A DNA stretch of 64,000 nt. Source: Microvenator marinus (GTDB lineage: Bacteria; Myxococcota_A; Bradymonadia; Bradymonadales; Bradymonadaceae). Location of the stretch: positions 5,480,001-5,544,000 of the forward strand of contig NZ_CP042467.1 of the NCBI RefSeq assembly GCF_007993755.1, written 5' to 3'. Within the stretch, counting starts at the first letter, position 1. Each line of letters opens with the position of its first letter. Below are positions 36,882-45,280 of the stretch, piece by piece. The position numbers were made by a program, and so were the translations under genes. The notes beneath the pieces were generated by a model, which saw only the letters and a program-made list of their open reading frames with translations, searched no databases and was not told the origin of the DNA.

Positions 36882-37371
36882 CTCCGGCAGAATTCGCGTG
36901 GGCCTTGGTCGCCGGTCACGGCCGCGCGCTTCAGTACATCAAGGAGCACGGCGATTCGCGCCCAGAAATCCGGGCAGCGCTGATGAATGCGTGCACGTCG
37001 TGCCCCTCCTTCGACCCACAGGTGGACCCTCGATGGCGTTGGGTGGCGGAGATGATTCTGCACACAGCTAGCCCTGACGACTACTTGAGCGAGATACACC
37101 GCCAGGCTCCACCGCGCTTCAAACTCGTGCCCGTCACGTCATTCCTGTATCCGAGGACGAGCTTGACGTGCATCACGATCTCGCGTTTTCAAGTGTGGAG
37201 GCAATGAAGGAGTCCAAGCACCCAAGTCTTGTGCCGCTAGCCGAGTGGGTAATCCATTTCAACCCCTGCTGCATGTGCCGTGAAGGTGCAATTGAGTTTC
37301 TTGCTGGCGTGGGCTCGCTGACACCGGAGCTCGCAACTGAGTCTCAGTACGATGCGGTCAGATTCGACTAA
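36878..37371 (+). pseudogene. Small uncharacterised gene with a frameshift
   Basis: The ATG at 36878 overlaps the VF530 stop (ATGA). The frame reads as a natural protein to about 37125 (APPRFKL); the sequence then continues sensibly in another frame as HVIPVSEDELDVHHDLAF and CCMCREGAIEFL to a stop at 37371. A single-base indel or sequencing error near 37120-37140 would explain both halves. No family recognised; the second half has a CCxxC motif. Confidence 0.5.
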
Positions 37372-37375
37372 CGAC

Positions 37376-37858
37376 CTATCTGGGCGAGTTGGTGACGAGT
37401 GTGACAGTTTCACCGAGCTCGAAGCTTTGTGAGACACACTCCGAAGCTGTGGCCTCGTCATCGCTAAGACTGTAGCACCATTCCACGGTGTAAAATCCGG
37501 CTTCCGCGATTGTTCGGGGCACACAGTCGTCAGTTCGCTCACCGTAGATATACCCCGCCCAAGTAGCTCTGCGCTCCGCTTCGGCGGCGAGCTCCTCGAG
37601 CATCGGAGGCTCGCCCGGTAAACACTCCCCGCAGAGGTCTGGCTCGCAGGGGTAGTTCCACGAAAAGAAGTCGCGTTCTGCGGTGCCAACTTTGATGAGG
37701 AATGTGCCGGTGTAGACCGGTTGGTCGTTCGCGTTTTGTAAGACGAATTCTGTGGCTGTCGGCATCGCTTCGTTGTTGGAATTGTTGCCCGACTTCTCAG
37801 CGTCGTCGCTGCACCCAACCAACATTGCCAATAGGAATGGTGGAATGAATTTCTGCAT
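37376..37858 (-). CDS. Small secreted lipoprotein
   Basis: 160 residues with a signal peptide and lipobox LVGC, then an Asn/Ser-rich linker and a compact domain with six Cys residues, including CEPDLCGEC. Family not recognised. It converges with the preceding gene, the two ends being 4 bases apart. Confidence 0.7.
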   Translation of the reverse strand: MQKFIPPFLLAMLVGCSDDAEKSGNNSNNEAMPTATEFVLQNANDQPVYTGTFLIKVGTAERDFFSWNYPCEPDLCGECLPGEPPMLEELAAEAERRATWAGYIYGERTDDCVPRTIAEAGFYTVEWCYSLSDDEATASECVSQSFELGETVTLVTNSPR

Positions 37859-38051
37859 GCTCTCCTCAGTTTGGGCTAAAAAACGAGGGTCTCATGAACT
37901 TGATTTTCGGGCAAATGGCGACGTCCTCACGAGTTTTGCCGGGATGAGATACGTTGTTCGCAGAGCCGTCCACCCAGCCGATATTGCCGGTTTGAGTGGT
38001 GGATGTTAGCCAGACCATGAGACGCTAACGCGCGACTTGGTAGGTATTGGG

Positions 38052-38651
38052 ATGAACTTTGCGGCCGAGGGAAATCCGGACGCGATGATTGAAGAGACAC
38101 TGGTCCACGCGTCTTCGGTGGGAATGGATGACGATGACTTACGCGTGTTAGCCGTGCTCACTACGTGGGTGGGCGTACACCATGCGTACGTTAACGCAGA
38201 CAGGTTAGTGCGCTGCGTTTCGGAACACGCATCGGAGAGGGTCCATGCGTATTGGGCTGCGGTTGCTGACTGGCTAGAGAAGGACCGTCGTTTCGCGCGT
38301 CTTCAAAAACACTACAGAGGTCTACCGATTGATGTCTTGCCTGTGGGGACTGACTTTCAGTTGGCTCGGCGAGGCGAAGATCCACGTTTTGTAGGCACGT
38401 CACTTCGAGTTCCCGCAGGGACCCTGCGTGATCGAGAGGCAGATGTGTTGACTCCCGACGCGCTCGTTCGTCGGCACAAGGTATATCGAACTCGAGTACT
38501 TATGGGTCCGACCTGGCGGGCTGACGCATGGGCGGTACTTGAGGACCAGCCAGACATCAACGTGGCGGAGGTGGCGCGCCGCGCGCGATGTTCTTTCGCG
38601 ACGGCATGGCGCGTTGTGCAGGACTTCAGGCTTCTGCATCAGACGAGGTGA
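38052..38651 (+). CDS. Uncharacterised protein with C-terminal winged-helix-like end
   Basis: 199 residues from the ATG at 38052 (AGGT seven bases before it). The N-terminal half is helical (MIEETLVHASSVGMDDDDLR). The C-terminus (DINVAEVARRARCSFATAWR) is a clear helix-turn-helix. It may be a DNA-binding regulator; no named family recognised. Its 3' end overlaps that of the convergent EVE gene by 26 bases. Confidence 0.6.
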   Translation: MNFAAEGNPDAMIEETLVHASSVGMDDDDLRVLAVLTTWVGVHHAYVNADRLVRCVSEHASERVHAYWAAVADWLEKDRRFARLQKHYRGLPIDVLPVGTDFQLARRGEDPRFVGTSLRVPAGTLRDREADVLTPDALVRRHKVYRTRVLMGPTWRADAWAVLEDQPDINVAEVARRARCSFATAWRVVQDFRLLHQTR

Positions 38652-39078
38652 GGAGCTGCCATTGAGCCTCTGTGACGCGCGAGACGCTCAGTCGTGGTTG
38701 TCCGAGGACCTCAAGGTCCGAAAGTGCCTCATTGTCTTTCATGGAATCTAGGGTCACGGGTTGGTCGAGCTCACGTTCGAACGCGATGTCCACGGCATAC
38801 CACCTGGGTTTCTTCTCGGTTGCCTTGGCATCAAAGTAGTCCGATTCAGGGTCAAATTGCAGTGGGTCTGGATACGGGTCGGAAACCACTTTTGCGATTC
38901 CGACGACGGCTGGATTTCGGCCAGAATGGTAAAAGAGCACAAGGTCGTCAGGAACGCATTCCTGCAAACGATTGCGGGCGCCGTAGTTGCGAATACTATC
39001 CCAACGGGTCGTCTCCGACTTCTTCAGGTCTTCGAGTGAGAATTCGTCCGGTTCAGTCTTAAAGAGCCAGTAAGCCAT
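38626..39078 (-). CDS. EVE domain protein (thymocyte nuclear protein 1 type)
   Basis: 150 residues, a complete stand-alone EVE domain: MAYWLFKTEPDEFSLEDL, RWDSIRNYGARN, DLVLFYHSGRNPAVVGIA and the late PRLSVSRVTEAQW. EVE domains belong to the PUA/YTH superfamily and bind modified bases in DNA or RNA. It is the same kind of domain as that on the second McrB in this window but is too diverged to be a recent copy. Confidence 0.9.
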   Translation of the reverse strand: MAYWLFKTEPDEFSLEDLKKSETTRWDSIRNYGARNRLQECVPDDLVLFYHSGRNPAVVGIAKVVSDPYPDPLQFDPESDYFDAKATEKKPRWYAVDIAFERELDQPVTLDSMKDNEALSDLEVLGQPRLSVSRVTEAQWQLLTSSDAEA

Positions 39079-39129
39079 TTTTTCTCCATGATTCAGCTGT
39101 GCGCTGGCACTATACGAGCAAATTCCTCG

Positions 39130-39591
39130 AATCCGAATAGCTCATGGAGAGCCGATTGTTTTACTTAATCGGCTCAAGAATTTGCTTTTGTTGAGCCGAT
39201 TAGGTGCTGCCCAGGCTAACTCGTTGGCTGGCCGCCTCGATGGTGTGGAGGAAACGCAGAGGCAAATGGCACTCATCGACTTGATGGTCACCGAGGCGGG
39301 AGTCGTTCGCTGAGCCATTGACCAAGGAGTTGTTGTGCCAGTGGCACGACTTGGTGATGACGGATGACGTTGTGCGGGAACGTGTGGTGGTGGGCGATTG
39401 GCGCGACGATGAAATGCAGATTGTCTCGGGACCGATTGGGCGCGAGAGGATTCACTTCCAAGCGCCTCCGCCTGAAAGGGTGTTCGAAGGCAACAGCGAC
39501 CCGAGACCTGGGCGAACTCGTGGAATTGGGTATTTTCCAACAACTGCCCGCTGGTGGCCGAAGTACAAGCTACGAGTTGGTCTTGGAATAG
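39130..39591 (+). pseudogene. Decayed Fic family gene
   Basis: Three pieces of a Fic protein lie in order in different frames. A DUF4172-like N-terminal piece (RLGAAQANSLAGRLDGV) is followed by a middle piece (GDWRDDEMQIVSGPIG, ending HFQAPPPERVFE) and by the C-terminal winged helix (KATATRDLGELVELGIFQ, ending GGRSTSYELVLE). The catalytic HPFxxGNGR region between the last two is gone. The 3' end overlaps the VWA gene. No functional product is expected. Confidence 0.7.
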
Positions 39592-40706
39592 AGTCGTGCC
39601 CTGGTCCCCGTTAATATCGACACAACTGTACGCTCAGGGTCAAAGCGTTCATCCTCGGGCCGTCCATAATAGCGCGCGTCCTGCTCTACTAGGATTTGGA
39701 TTTGCATTAGGCGAGGGTCGTAGGGGAGCTCGGCCACACGAGTCACAAAATCCATGAGGATCGTTTGGGCCTGCGCGTAGCGCTTTTTAGTTTCAAGCCA
39801 TTGGGCCTTTTCTCTCAATTCCAAAGCCTCTATGAATAGAGCGCCCGCGAGCGTATCCATGCACGTAACCTCAGGCTCGGCGTCCTCGGCTCTGAGTGAG
39901 AGTGTGGCAATGGTCTGTGAGTTACTGGACGCCACGCGAACCTTGATTTCTACCTCTTGGCCAATCTCCATAGCGGGTACATCGAGTCGAAAGAGAAGTT
40001 CGATCTTCTCCTTCGCCCAAGGGTCCCCAAGCACTAGCGTTGGGTTTTTGGGGTATCGGGAAGCCGGGAAGCTAGAGAGCAGCTCGGCGTGGACGTGGTC
40101 CGGTAGTTCGAGCTCCGCTCTCAGGTTTTCCGTGCCGACATCGACCGATGCCTCGAGCAGCTCAGCGAGCCCATCCCCTATCTGGTTGAGACTAATAGTG
40201 GAAGTCACCACACCCTTCGGTCCACCACTTCTGCATGCTTCGAGTCTCTCAAGTTCTTTCGGAGCGCCGACGAGCCCATCGCTGATAATAACCACGCGCT
40301 TGATTTGATTCCAGGAGGTCATGATTTGCGAACAGGCCTCCGTCCATGCGCTGGTTAGACAGGTGTAGCCATGAGCCTGAAGCCCCTTGATTTCCGCAAT
40401 CGCCGAGTTGATGCCTTTGAGACCTACCTCTTGGAGCTTCGCGATCCACACGGGTGTGGTTGAAAAGGCGATGATCCCGAACTCGTCGTCTATCCTCAGA
40501 CGACTCAGTGTCTGCACCAGGGCTGCTTTGACGCGCTCCAGGTTTTCGCCTTCCATGGACCGCGATGTGTCCACCACAAAGACTACGCTCAAGGGCGGCC
40601 TTTGCTTTCCTTTGCTCGACCCGGTCTGTACGCTAAGACGCAGATAGCGCGTTTGCGCTTTGCCTGCCTGAATTCCTTCCCTATCCGCACTAAAGGTGAC
40701 TTTCAT
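39570..40706 (-). CDS. VWA domain protein
   Basis: 378 residues from the ATG at 40706, chosen for its GAGGAG site. After a short beta region comes a von Willebrand factor A domain with MIDAS motif DTSRSME, then RVVIISDGLVGAP. The C-terminal part is a beta-rich region and a helical tail with YAQAQTILMDF. No signal peptide is apparent, so it acts in the cytoplasm or is exported by another route. It is divergent from the next gene across a shared palindromic promoter-like element. Confidence 0.85.
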   Translation of the reverse strand: MKVTFSADREGIQAGKAQTRYLRLSVQTGSSKGKQRPPLSVVFVVDTSRSMEGENLERVKAALVQTLSRLRIDDEFGIIAFSTTPVWIAKLQEVGLKGINSAIAEIKGLQAHGYTCLTSAWTEACSQIMTSWNQIKRVVIISDGLVGAPKELERLEACRSGGPKGVVTSTISLNQIGDGLAELLEASVDVGTENLRAELELPDHVHAELLSSFPASRYPKNPTLVLGDPWAKEKIELLFRLDVPAMEIGQEVEIKVRVASSNSQTIATLSLRAEDAEPEVTCMDTLAGALFIEALELREKAQWLETKKRYAQAQTILMDFVTRVAELPYDPRLMQIQILVEQDARYYGRPEDERFDPERTVVSILTGTRARLYSKTNS

Positions 40707-40777
40707 GGGGACTCCTCGTCGCACCAACGCATGGCTTCAGGCCATGGAGTGCGAGATATGTAGAGTAGCGGAGAGTG

Positions 40778-40794
40778 CGGCACGTTATGTGCCG
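40778..40794. promoter_or_regulatory. Palindromic -24/-12-like element between divergent genes
   Basis: CGGCACGTTATGTGCCG. Both strands show GG and GC 10 bases apart, so it could serve as a sigma-54-type promoter in either direction, with predicted starts near 40768 (leftward) and 40804 (rightward) and leaders of about 62 and 66 bases. Confidence 0.4.
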
Positions 40795-40869
40795 GGTATG
40801 CAGAATTGACCGCGGAACCCATTGTTTGAAGAGAGTTTGGTGATATGTTGGGGGCAGACAAGGAGGTGC

Positions 40870-41859
40870 ATGAAACTCGAGTGGATGCCATTTTTCTGGG
40901 ATGTTCGTCCCATTTTCGCCCCAAATATTCAGGTGATTTTCAAGGTGCCACGCGGCCCTGACGAGACGTCAGACAGGCTTTTCTTCGGGATGTTTTTGAT
41001 ACCCCATGGAGAGGACCGCTACGAGGTCGCCCGGGCGTTTCTGAGTTCACCTGACGTCTTTTACGCCGCAACGCATCTGGAACCCGAGCTCAGCCGGTTT
41101 GGGTTTCCCGAGCAGACATTCGAGTGCCGGGAGCGTTGGCACCATCGGATGTTGCGCCGCGTGGTGGTGCCGGAAAAGGTCAAAGATTGGGAGCAGGGGA
41201 CGGCTGCGCGGCCTCCAAGAGTGTCATTCAACGAATTGAGCCTTCCGGTCTGGGGGGCTCGATTCGAAGTGGTGTTAGAGACGTCGAACGCGACTTATCT
41301 CTACCCTGAAAACGCCATCGCGGTGGAACGTATGCCGTGGCGAGAAGCCGTCCGGTTCGGCTCGCCTGCTCAGCACGAACTAGCCTTTCGCATCTACGAT
41401 CATCTTGAAAGCAATGGTCTGAGCGTGTTGTCGTTCATTCGAGCCGCCTTGAATCCCGAAAAATGTGCCTTTCGTGTGTGGCGACAGATTCACTTTTTGA
41501 CCGGGCTCTTGCGTGGTTTAGATGTTTACCATTCAAGCGCGCATATGATGGTCAGAGATTTGTCAGGTATCAACGTCAGGGCTTTTGCGGAATTGTTCGA
41601 GAGTGGGGCGCCAAGTACGGACTTTGAGCCCTACATCGTGGTTCGAATCGGTGAGGAGACCGGTAGAATCCGCACGGATGCAAAGGGGTTTGCGAATCTT
41701 CTTGCAACTGCGCGTTCAAAGCCAGAGGCCGAATGGGGCTACGCTCAGGCTTCGAGATTCTTGATAGAGCATTGGGGTAAGGAGAATGAAGGTCTCTACT
41801 TCACCAACAAAAGTCCGTGCAGGTTTGCGGAGGATGTGCCTCCGAGTTTCATCACGTGA
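40870..41859 (+). CDS. Uncharacterised cytoplasmic protein
   Basis: 329 residues from the ATG at 40870, just after AGGAGG. Rich in Trp, Phe and Arg; no signal peptide, membrane helix or motif I can assign. The N-terminus (PFFWDVRPIFAPNIQVIF) looks like a beta region and the C-terminal half is helical. It shares a regulatory region with the VWA gene, which suggests a common pathway. Confidence 0.7.
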   Translation: MKLEWMPFFWDVRPIFAPNIQVIFKVPRGPDETSDRLFFGMFLIPHGEDRYEVARAFLSSPDVFYAATHLEPELSRFGFPEQTFECRERWHHRMLRRVVVPEKVKDWEQGTAARPPRVSFNELSLPVWGARFEVVLETSNATYLYPENAIAVERMPWREAVRFGSPAQHELAFRIYDHLESNGLSVLSFIRAALNPEKCAFRVWRQIHFLTGLLRGLDVYHSSAHMMVRDLSGINVRAFAELFESGAPSTDFEPYIVVRIGEETGRIRTDAKGFANLLATARSKPEAEWGYAQASRFLIEHWGKENEGLYFTNKSPCRFAEDVPPSFIT

Positions 41860-41871
41860 CTCTCAAACGCC

Positions 41872-44022
41872 TTAAGGTACCCAATTGGGTTCAGCGGGTG
41901 TGCCGGAAGAGATTTGTGGTGCCCATTCTGTGTCCGTTAGTCGCTCGAAGTTTTCGGTGATTTTTTCGAAGTAGCTTGAGCCTAGGCCGACGTAGGCGCG
42001 GGGACCTTCACAGGTTTCGACGGTGACAACCATGGCGTGTGCGTTCCCGGTGCCTACGTGGAGGACACGACCGACCGTGTTGCCGGCGGCATCGGTGGGT
42101 TGCGTGTGCACGTCCGCAATCGTCGGGTCAAACTTGACGGAGTCCTCGTCGAAGAAGAGCTGCGGATACCAACCTGTGGCCCATTCCGGGTCTTCTGTGC
42201 ATCCGTACTCGAGCACCACGGCCTGGTTGATCCACGCGACGTCTTCCTCGGCATGCGGCATGCCGGTCTCCTGTGCTACGGCCATGGCGTGGAGTCGGTC
42301 CGCGGCGTACTCAAGCTTGTCAAAGTAGGTGGTGTAGCGGTCATCAAATCCGGCGACCGCGACTTTGCCTTTCTGTGCAAAATTGCGGATTTTCTCAAAT
42401 ACCAATGGGTTCGGCTCCACGTAGACATCGGGGTACTCGCACGCGGCTCCGCCCGTGTACGACTGCTTGGTGTAGAGGAGCGTATCGTGCCGGAGCTCTG
42501 CCCAGCTCGCCATTTGCGCAGTCAGGAGACGGCGGCCCCAAGCCTCGGTTTGCGCCACTGCTGGTGCGGCTGCGTTGGGCGTGGCGGTTGGAGAGAGTGC
42601 GCGAATCGCGTCGAGCCAGCCGTTGTAGAGGTTGGCGTTCCAATAATCTTCATCGTGAAGGTCCACGAGGACGCGCATTGCGTTCAAATCGTGCTGGTAG
42701 CCGTACTCACGAAGCTCAGAATCAAGGAGCTGTGCCGCCTGGTCGTTGCCAAAGACGGAGAACGCAACGTCCAGAGGGTTCGGCATCATGCGCTTGACCG
42801 TGCCTGAAGCGACGCGGTCAAAGACCACGTTAGAGAAGACGTGCGAGTCCACCACATAGCGCTGGCTCATCAGTGTGAATGCGTGTGATAGCGGCTTTGT
42901 AGTGCCTTCGATTCCGTTGATCATGAAGTGACTGGAAATACGCTGCGCGCCAAACCGTTGCTTCTGTATGACCGTGGCAATCTCCTCATCGGTCATGTTT
43001 GTGACGTCTGTTGGAGAAGCTGCACCGAGCGCCGTCAGCAACGCCGGCACCTCGCTCAATATCAACGCATCCGGCTCGCCCACAAAGAGCCCAACAGTGT
43101 CCTCGATGAGTTGGTGTTGAGCCGAACTCTGTGTGTCCATGAGGTTTGCCATGGCAATCACGTTGTAGAATTGCCGCCGCCTGAATTCGAGTTGGTTCTG
43201 CTCATTGGGCTCAAGCATTCGGAAATCGAGCCGACTAAGCCACATCATCGCGCGGAAGTATCGCTCCAGGTTCGGGTTATCGGTGTAGTGTCCACGAGGC
43301 TCAAATTGCGACCAATCCATGAGGCGCTTCGAACCAAAAATCGTAATCTCTTCAGCGCCTTCGGCGGCCAGAGCTTTGGCTACCATCTCGTCTACGAGGG
43401 TCTGGCTCGCGCCGGCAATCGCGGGGCGAGGCGTTGTGTCCAGTAGAGTTCCGGCGACGGCGAGGTAGAGGTCGAGGTCGGTAATCTGTTCCGGCGTAAA
43501 TCCTTCGGCGCCTCCATCTGCCAGTCGCGCACGCATCGCGTCGATGAGGTCCGTCATTGCTGGAATCAGCTCGGTGAGTTCGATTCCCTTGAGAATCGCA
43601 TCATATGACCGGTGAACGGCGTGAAGGATTGAATCCGCGCTCACAAAAATGGGCAGGTCCTCCAGGTAGATGGTGGCGTAACCGTACGTAAACGTGGGGA
43701 ATTGCTGTTCGGTCCGCACGAACCCGTCGGCGGCCAGTCTGGCCTTCTCGTCTTGACTCAGGGCGAGCGAGGAGTTGTCGATAAGATCGAGGAACATCGC
43801 GTCTTCGGGGTTGTACCCAAGCGACGTCTCGAAGGCTGGCGTATAGGTCCCGAGGAACTCGTCCACCGACCAGTTTTCGCTGACCTCAATCAGCGCCTTT
43901 ACTTCGTTGTAGTCGGCAGGAACCTCTGTTGAGGGCTCGACGACCACGCCGGGTTCGGTGTCTTTTGGAACTTCTGCGTTACACGCAGAGAGCAAGAGGG
44001 CTGCAAGGAGGAGCTTTTTCAT
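41872..44022 (-). CDS. DUF3160 family lipoprotein
   Basis: 716 residues from the ATG at 44022, where a lipoprotein signal (MKKLLLAALLLSAC) begins; the frame extends upstream to 44214 but that part does not fit a secreted protein. The family signature is visible as PTFTYGYATIYLEDLPIFVS and ADSILHAVHRSYD, with FRAMMWLSRLDFRM and the C-terminal HVGTGNAHAMVV. DUF3160 proteins are secreted proteins of unknown function. Convergent with the preceding gene, 12 bases apart. Confidence 0.88.
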   Translation of the reverse strand: MKKLLLAALLLSACNAEVPKDTEPGVVVEPSTEVPADYNEVKALIEVSENWSVDEFLGTYTPAFETSLGYNPEDAMFLDLIDNSSLALSQDEKARLAADGFVRTEQQFPTFTYGYATIYLEDLPIFVSADSILHAVHRSYDAILKGIELTELIPAMTDLIDAMRARLADGGAEGFTPEQITDLDLYLAVAGTLLDTTPRPAIAGASQTLVDEMVAKALAAEGAEEITIFGSKRLMDWSQFEPRGHYTDNPNLERYFRAMMWLSRLDFRMLEPNEQNQLEFRRRQFYNVIAMANLMDTQSSAQHQLIEDTVGLFVGEPDALILSEVPALLTALGAASPTDVTNMTDEEIATVIQKQRFGAQRISSHFMINGIEGTTKPLSHAFTLMSQRYVVDSHVFSNVVFDRVASGTVKRMMPNPLDVAFSVFGNDQAAQLLDSELREYGYQHDLNAMRVLVDLHDEDYWNANLYNGWLDAIRALSPTATPNAAAPAVAQTEAWGRRLLTAQMASWAELRHDTLLYTKQSYTGGAACEYPDVYVEPNPLVFEKIRNFAQKGKVAVAGFDDRYTTYFDKLEYAADRLHAMAVAQETGMPHAEEDVAWINQAVVLEYGCTEDPEWATGWYPQLFFDEDSVKFDPTIADVHTQPTDAAGNTVGRVLHVGTGNAHAMVVTVETCEGPRAYVGLGSSYFEKITENFERLTDTEWAPQISSGTPAEPNWVP

Positions 44023-44231
44023 GAATTCACCCAATGAGGAGTCAAGGCCCAGAGTGTCTCCAAGTTTCGTGCCTGATTCAAGGATGCCGCGGAATGTCGC
44101 AGCCAGCTTGGTGTTTGGCGGTTTAGACGGCTTAGAATGACGCAGCAGGATGACAGTTATCTGATGGAGACCGCAGAAATCTGATGGTTTTCGCGTTCTC
44201 AGAAAGCCGCGCATCTGCCAGAATGGCCATT

Positions 44232-44333
44232 ATGAAATACCTGTTTATCTTATCCATTATCGCACTGGGATGCGCCAGTACTCGAGCCGAAGCGAAGGAC
44301 CCTTCCGAAGTTGAGAAGAACACGTGTGGTTAG
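44232..44333 (+). CDS. Very small lipoprotein
   Basis: 33 residues: a signal peptide with lipobox ALGC, then a short charged tail ending KNTCG. It resembles the leader of the lipoprotein at 52405 (both have GCAST). It may be a true small lipoprotein or the 5' remnant of a longer gene, as the following 270 bases hold only fragments. Confidence 0.45.
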   Translation: MKYLFILSIIALGCASTRAEAKDPSEVEKNTCG

Positions 44334-44599
44334 GGCCAGTGCCGTGTTTTCGCCGCTTCCAAGAAAGCCGAGCACGGATTGAGCCCGCTTGCAGCGGCGA
44401 AGCGGCCATCAGCCGAGAGTTTCACCGGCCGCGACATTCCTCGCCGATAGCTCCTGCCGTCTTGGCCAAGTCCCAGGGGACCCTTGAATTCAAAGGTGTG
44501 TTTGTTGCCCGGATTCATTCCCTCGGGTGGGTCGTTTGGATGACCAGCGACTCGTGTCCACTGCGAGTCCTGGCGCAAATCGCACGTCCAAAAACCCTC

Positions 44600-44964
44600 G
44601 GTGGTTAAAACTGCTGCATATCTTTTGGCGCAACCAAACCTCGGATTGGGGCTCGTCAGGTAGCTCAGATGACCCCTCATTGGATCTTGACGACCCTGAT
44701 GGGGCGGGGCCGGAGATTCTAACCCATAATAACCTCGAAAGTGGCCTCTCGTATCAGATTGGCGTGTATTACTACTTGGATAAGGACTTGGGGCCGTCAT
44801 TTGCTACCGTGCGCATATTCATCAACGGTGTTGAGACAAACGTCTATTCCAATGAGGAAATGGCAGGTACTGGAATGTTCTGGCGGCTAGGTGCTATTTC
44901 TTGGCCTAGTGGAGTAGTCACTACGCTAAACCAAAAGCAGCAAGGTTTCCCTGGTTCACCCTGA
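44600..44964 (+). pseudogene. C-terminal fragment of a secreted surface protein
   Basis: The open frame contains SGSSDDPSLDLDDPDGAGPE followed by SYQIGVYYYLDKDLG, SFATVRIFINGV and ISWPSGVV. This order is that of a conserved C-terminal domain of deltaproteobacterial surface proteins. The signal peptide and main body are absent, so it is a remnant. The bases between 44334 and 44599 show no gene. Confidence 0.6.
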
Positions 44965-45154
44965 GTTCAACCCGTCGGGTAGCGTCAACTTGGATCCTGA
45001 GCGGTTGACACCGCCCTCTCACCGCGATCTCTTTGCCCCACTCATCGACGATGCTCTGGCATCGTCTGCGTCGCGCGGCGTCGACCTCGTGCTCTATTGC
45101 TCCAAAGCAAGGTTCTCGTTCGGTGTCAGGCAAGGCACGTGGGGTTTTCGTTGG

Positions 45155-45227
45155 TTCCAAGAGTGGAAGTTCCAAGAGTGGAAGTTCCAAGAGTGGAAGT
45201 TCCAACATTGGAAGTTCTAACAGCGGG
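45155..45227 (+). repeat. 15-bp tandem repeat
   Basis: Three exact copies of TTCCAAGAGTGGAAG (45155-45199), a fourth with three changes and a partial fifth. Each unit contains TTCCA and TGGAA as short inverted arms. Being 15 bases long it keeps any frame open, but no gene around it is convincing. It lies about 55 bases before the HTH-ATPase gene. Confidence 0.85.
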
Positions 45228-45280
45228 GCTATCTCAAAAAGTTCAGCACGCTGTTGACTATTGGTGTTCATTAGTGTTCA

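Noticed and set aside
42037-42807. Plus-strand frame of 256 codons
   Set aside because: Antisense to the DUF3160 gene; no family signature, and Arg/Val-rich composition typical of a shadow frame.
44330-44800. Minus-strand frame of 156 codons
   Set aside because: Low-complexity Pro/Arg-rich sequence opposite a recognised C-terminal domain fragment.
45155-45227. Possible CRISPR array
   Set aside because: Units are 15 bases and directly abutting, with no spacers; no cas genes are present.
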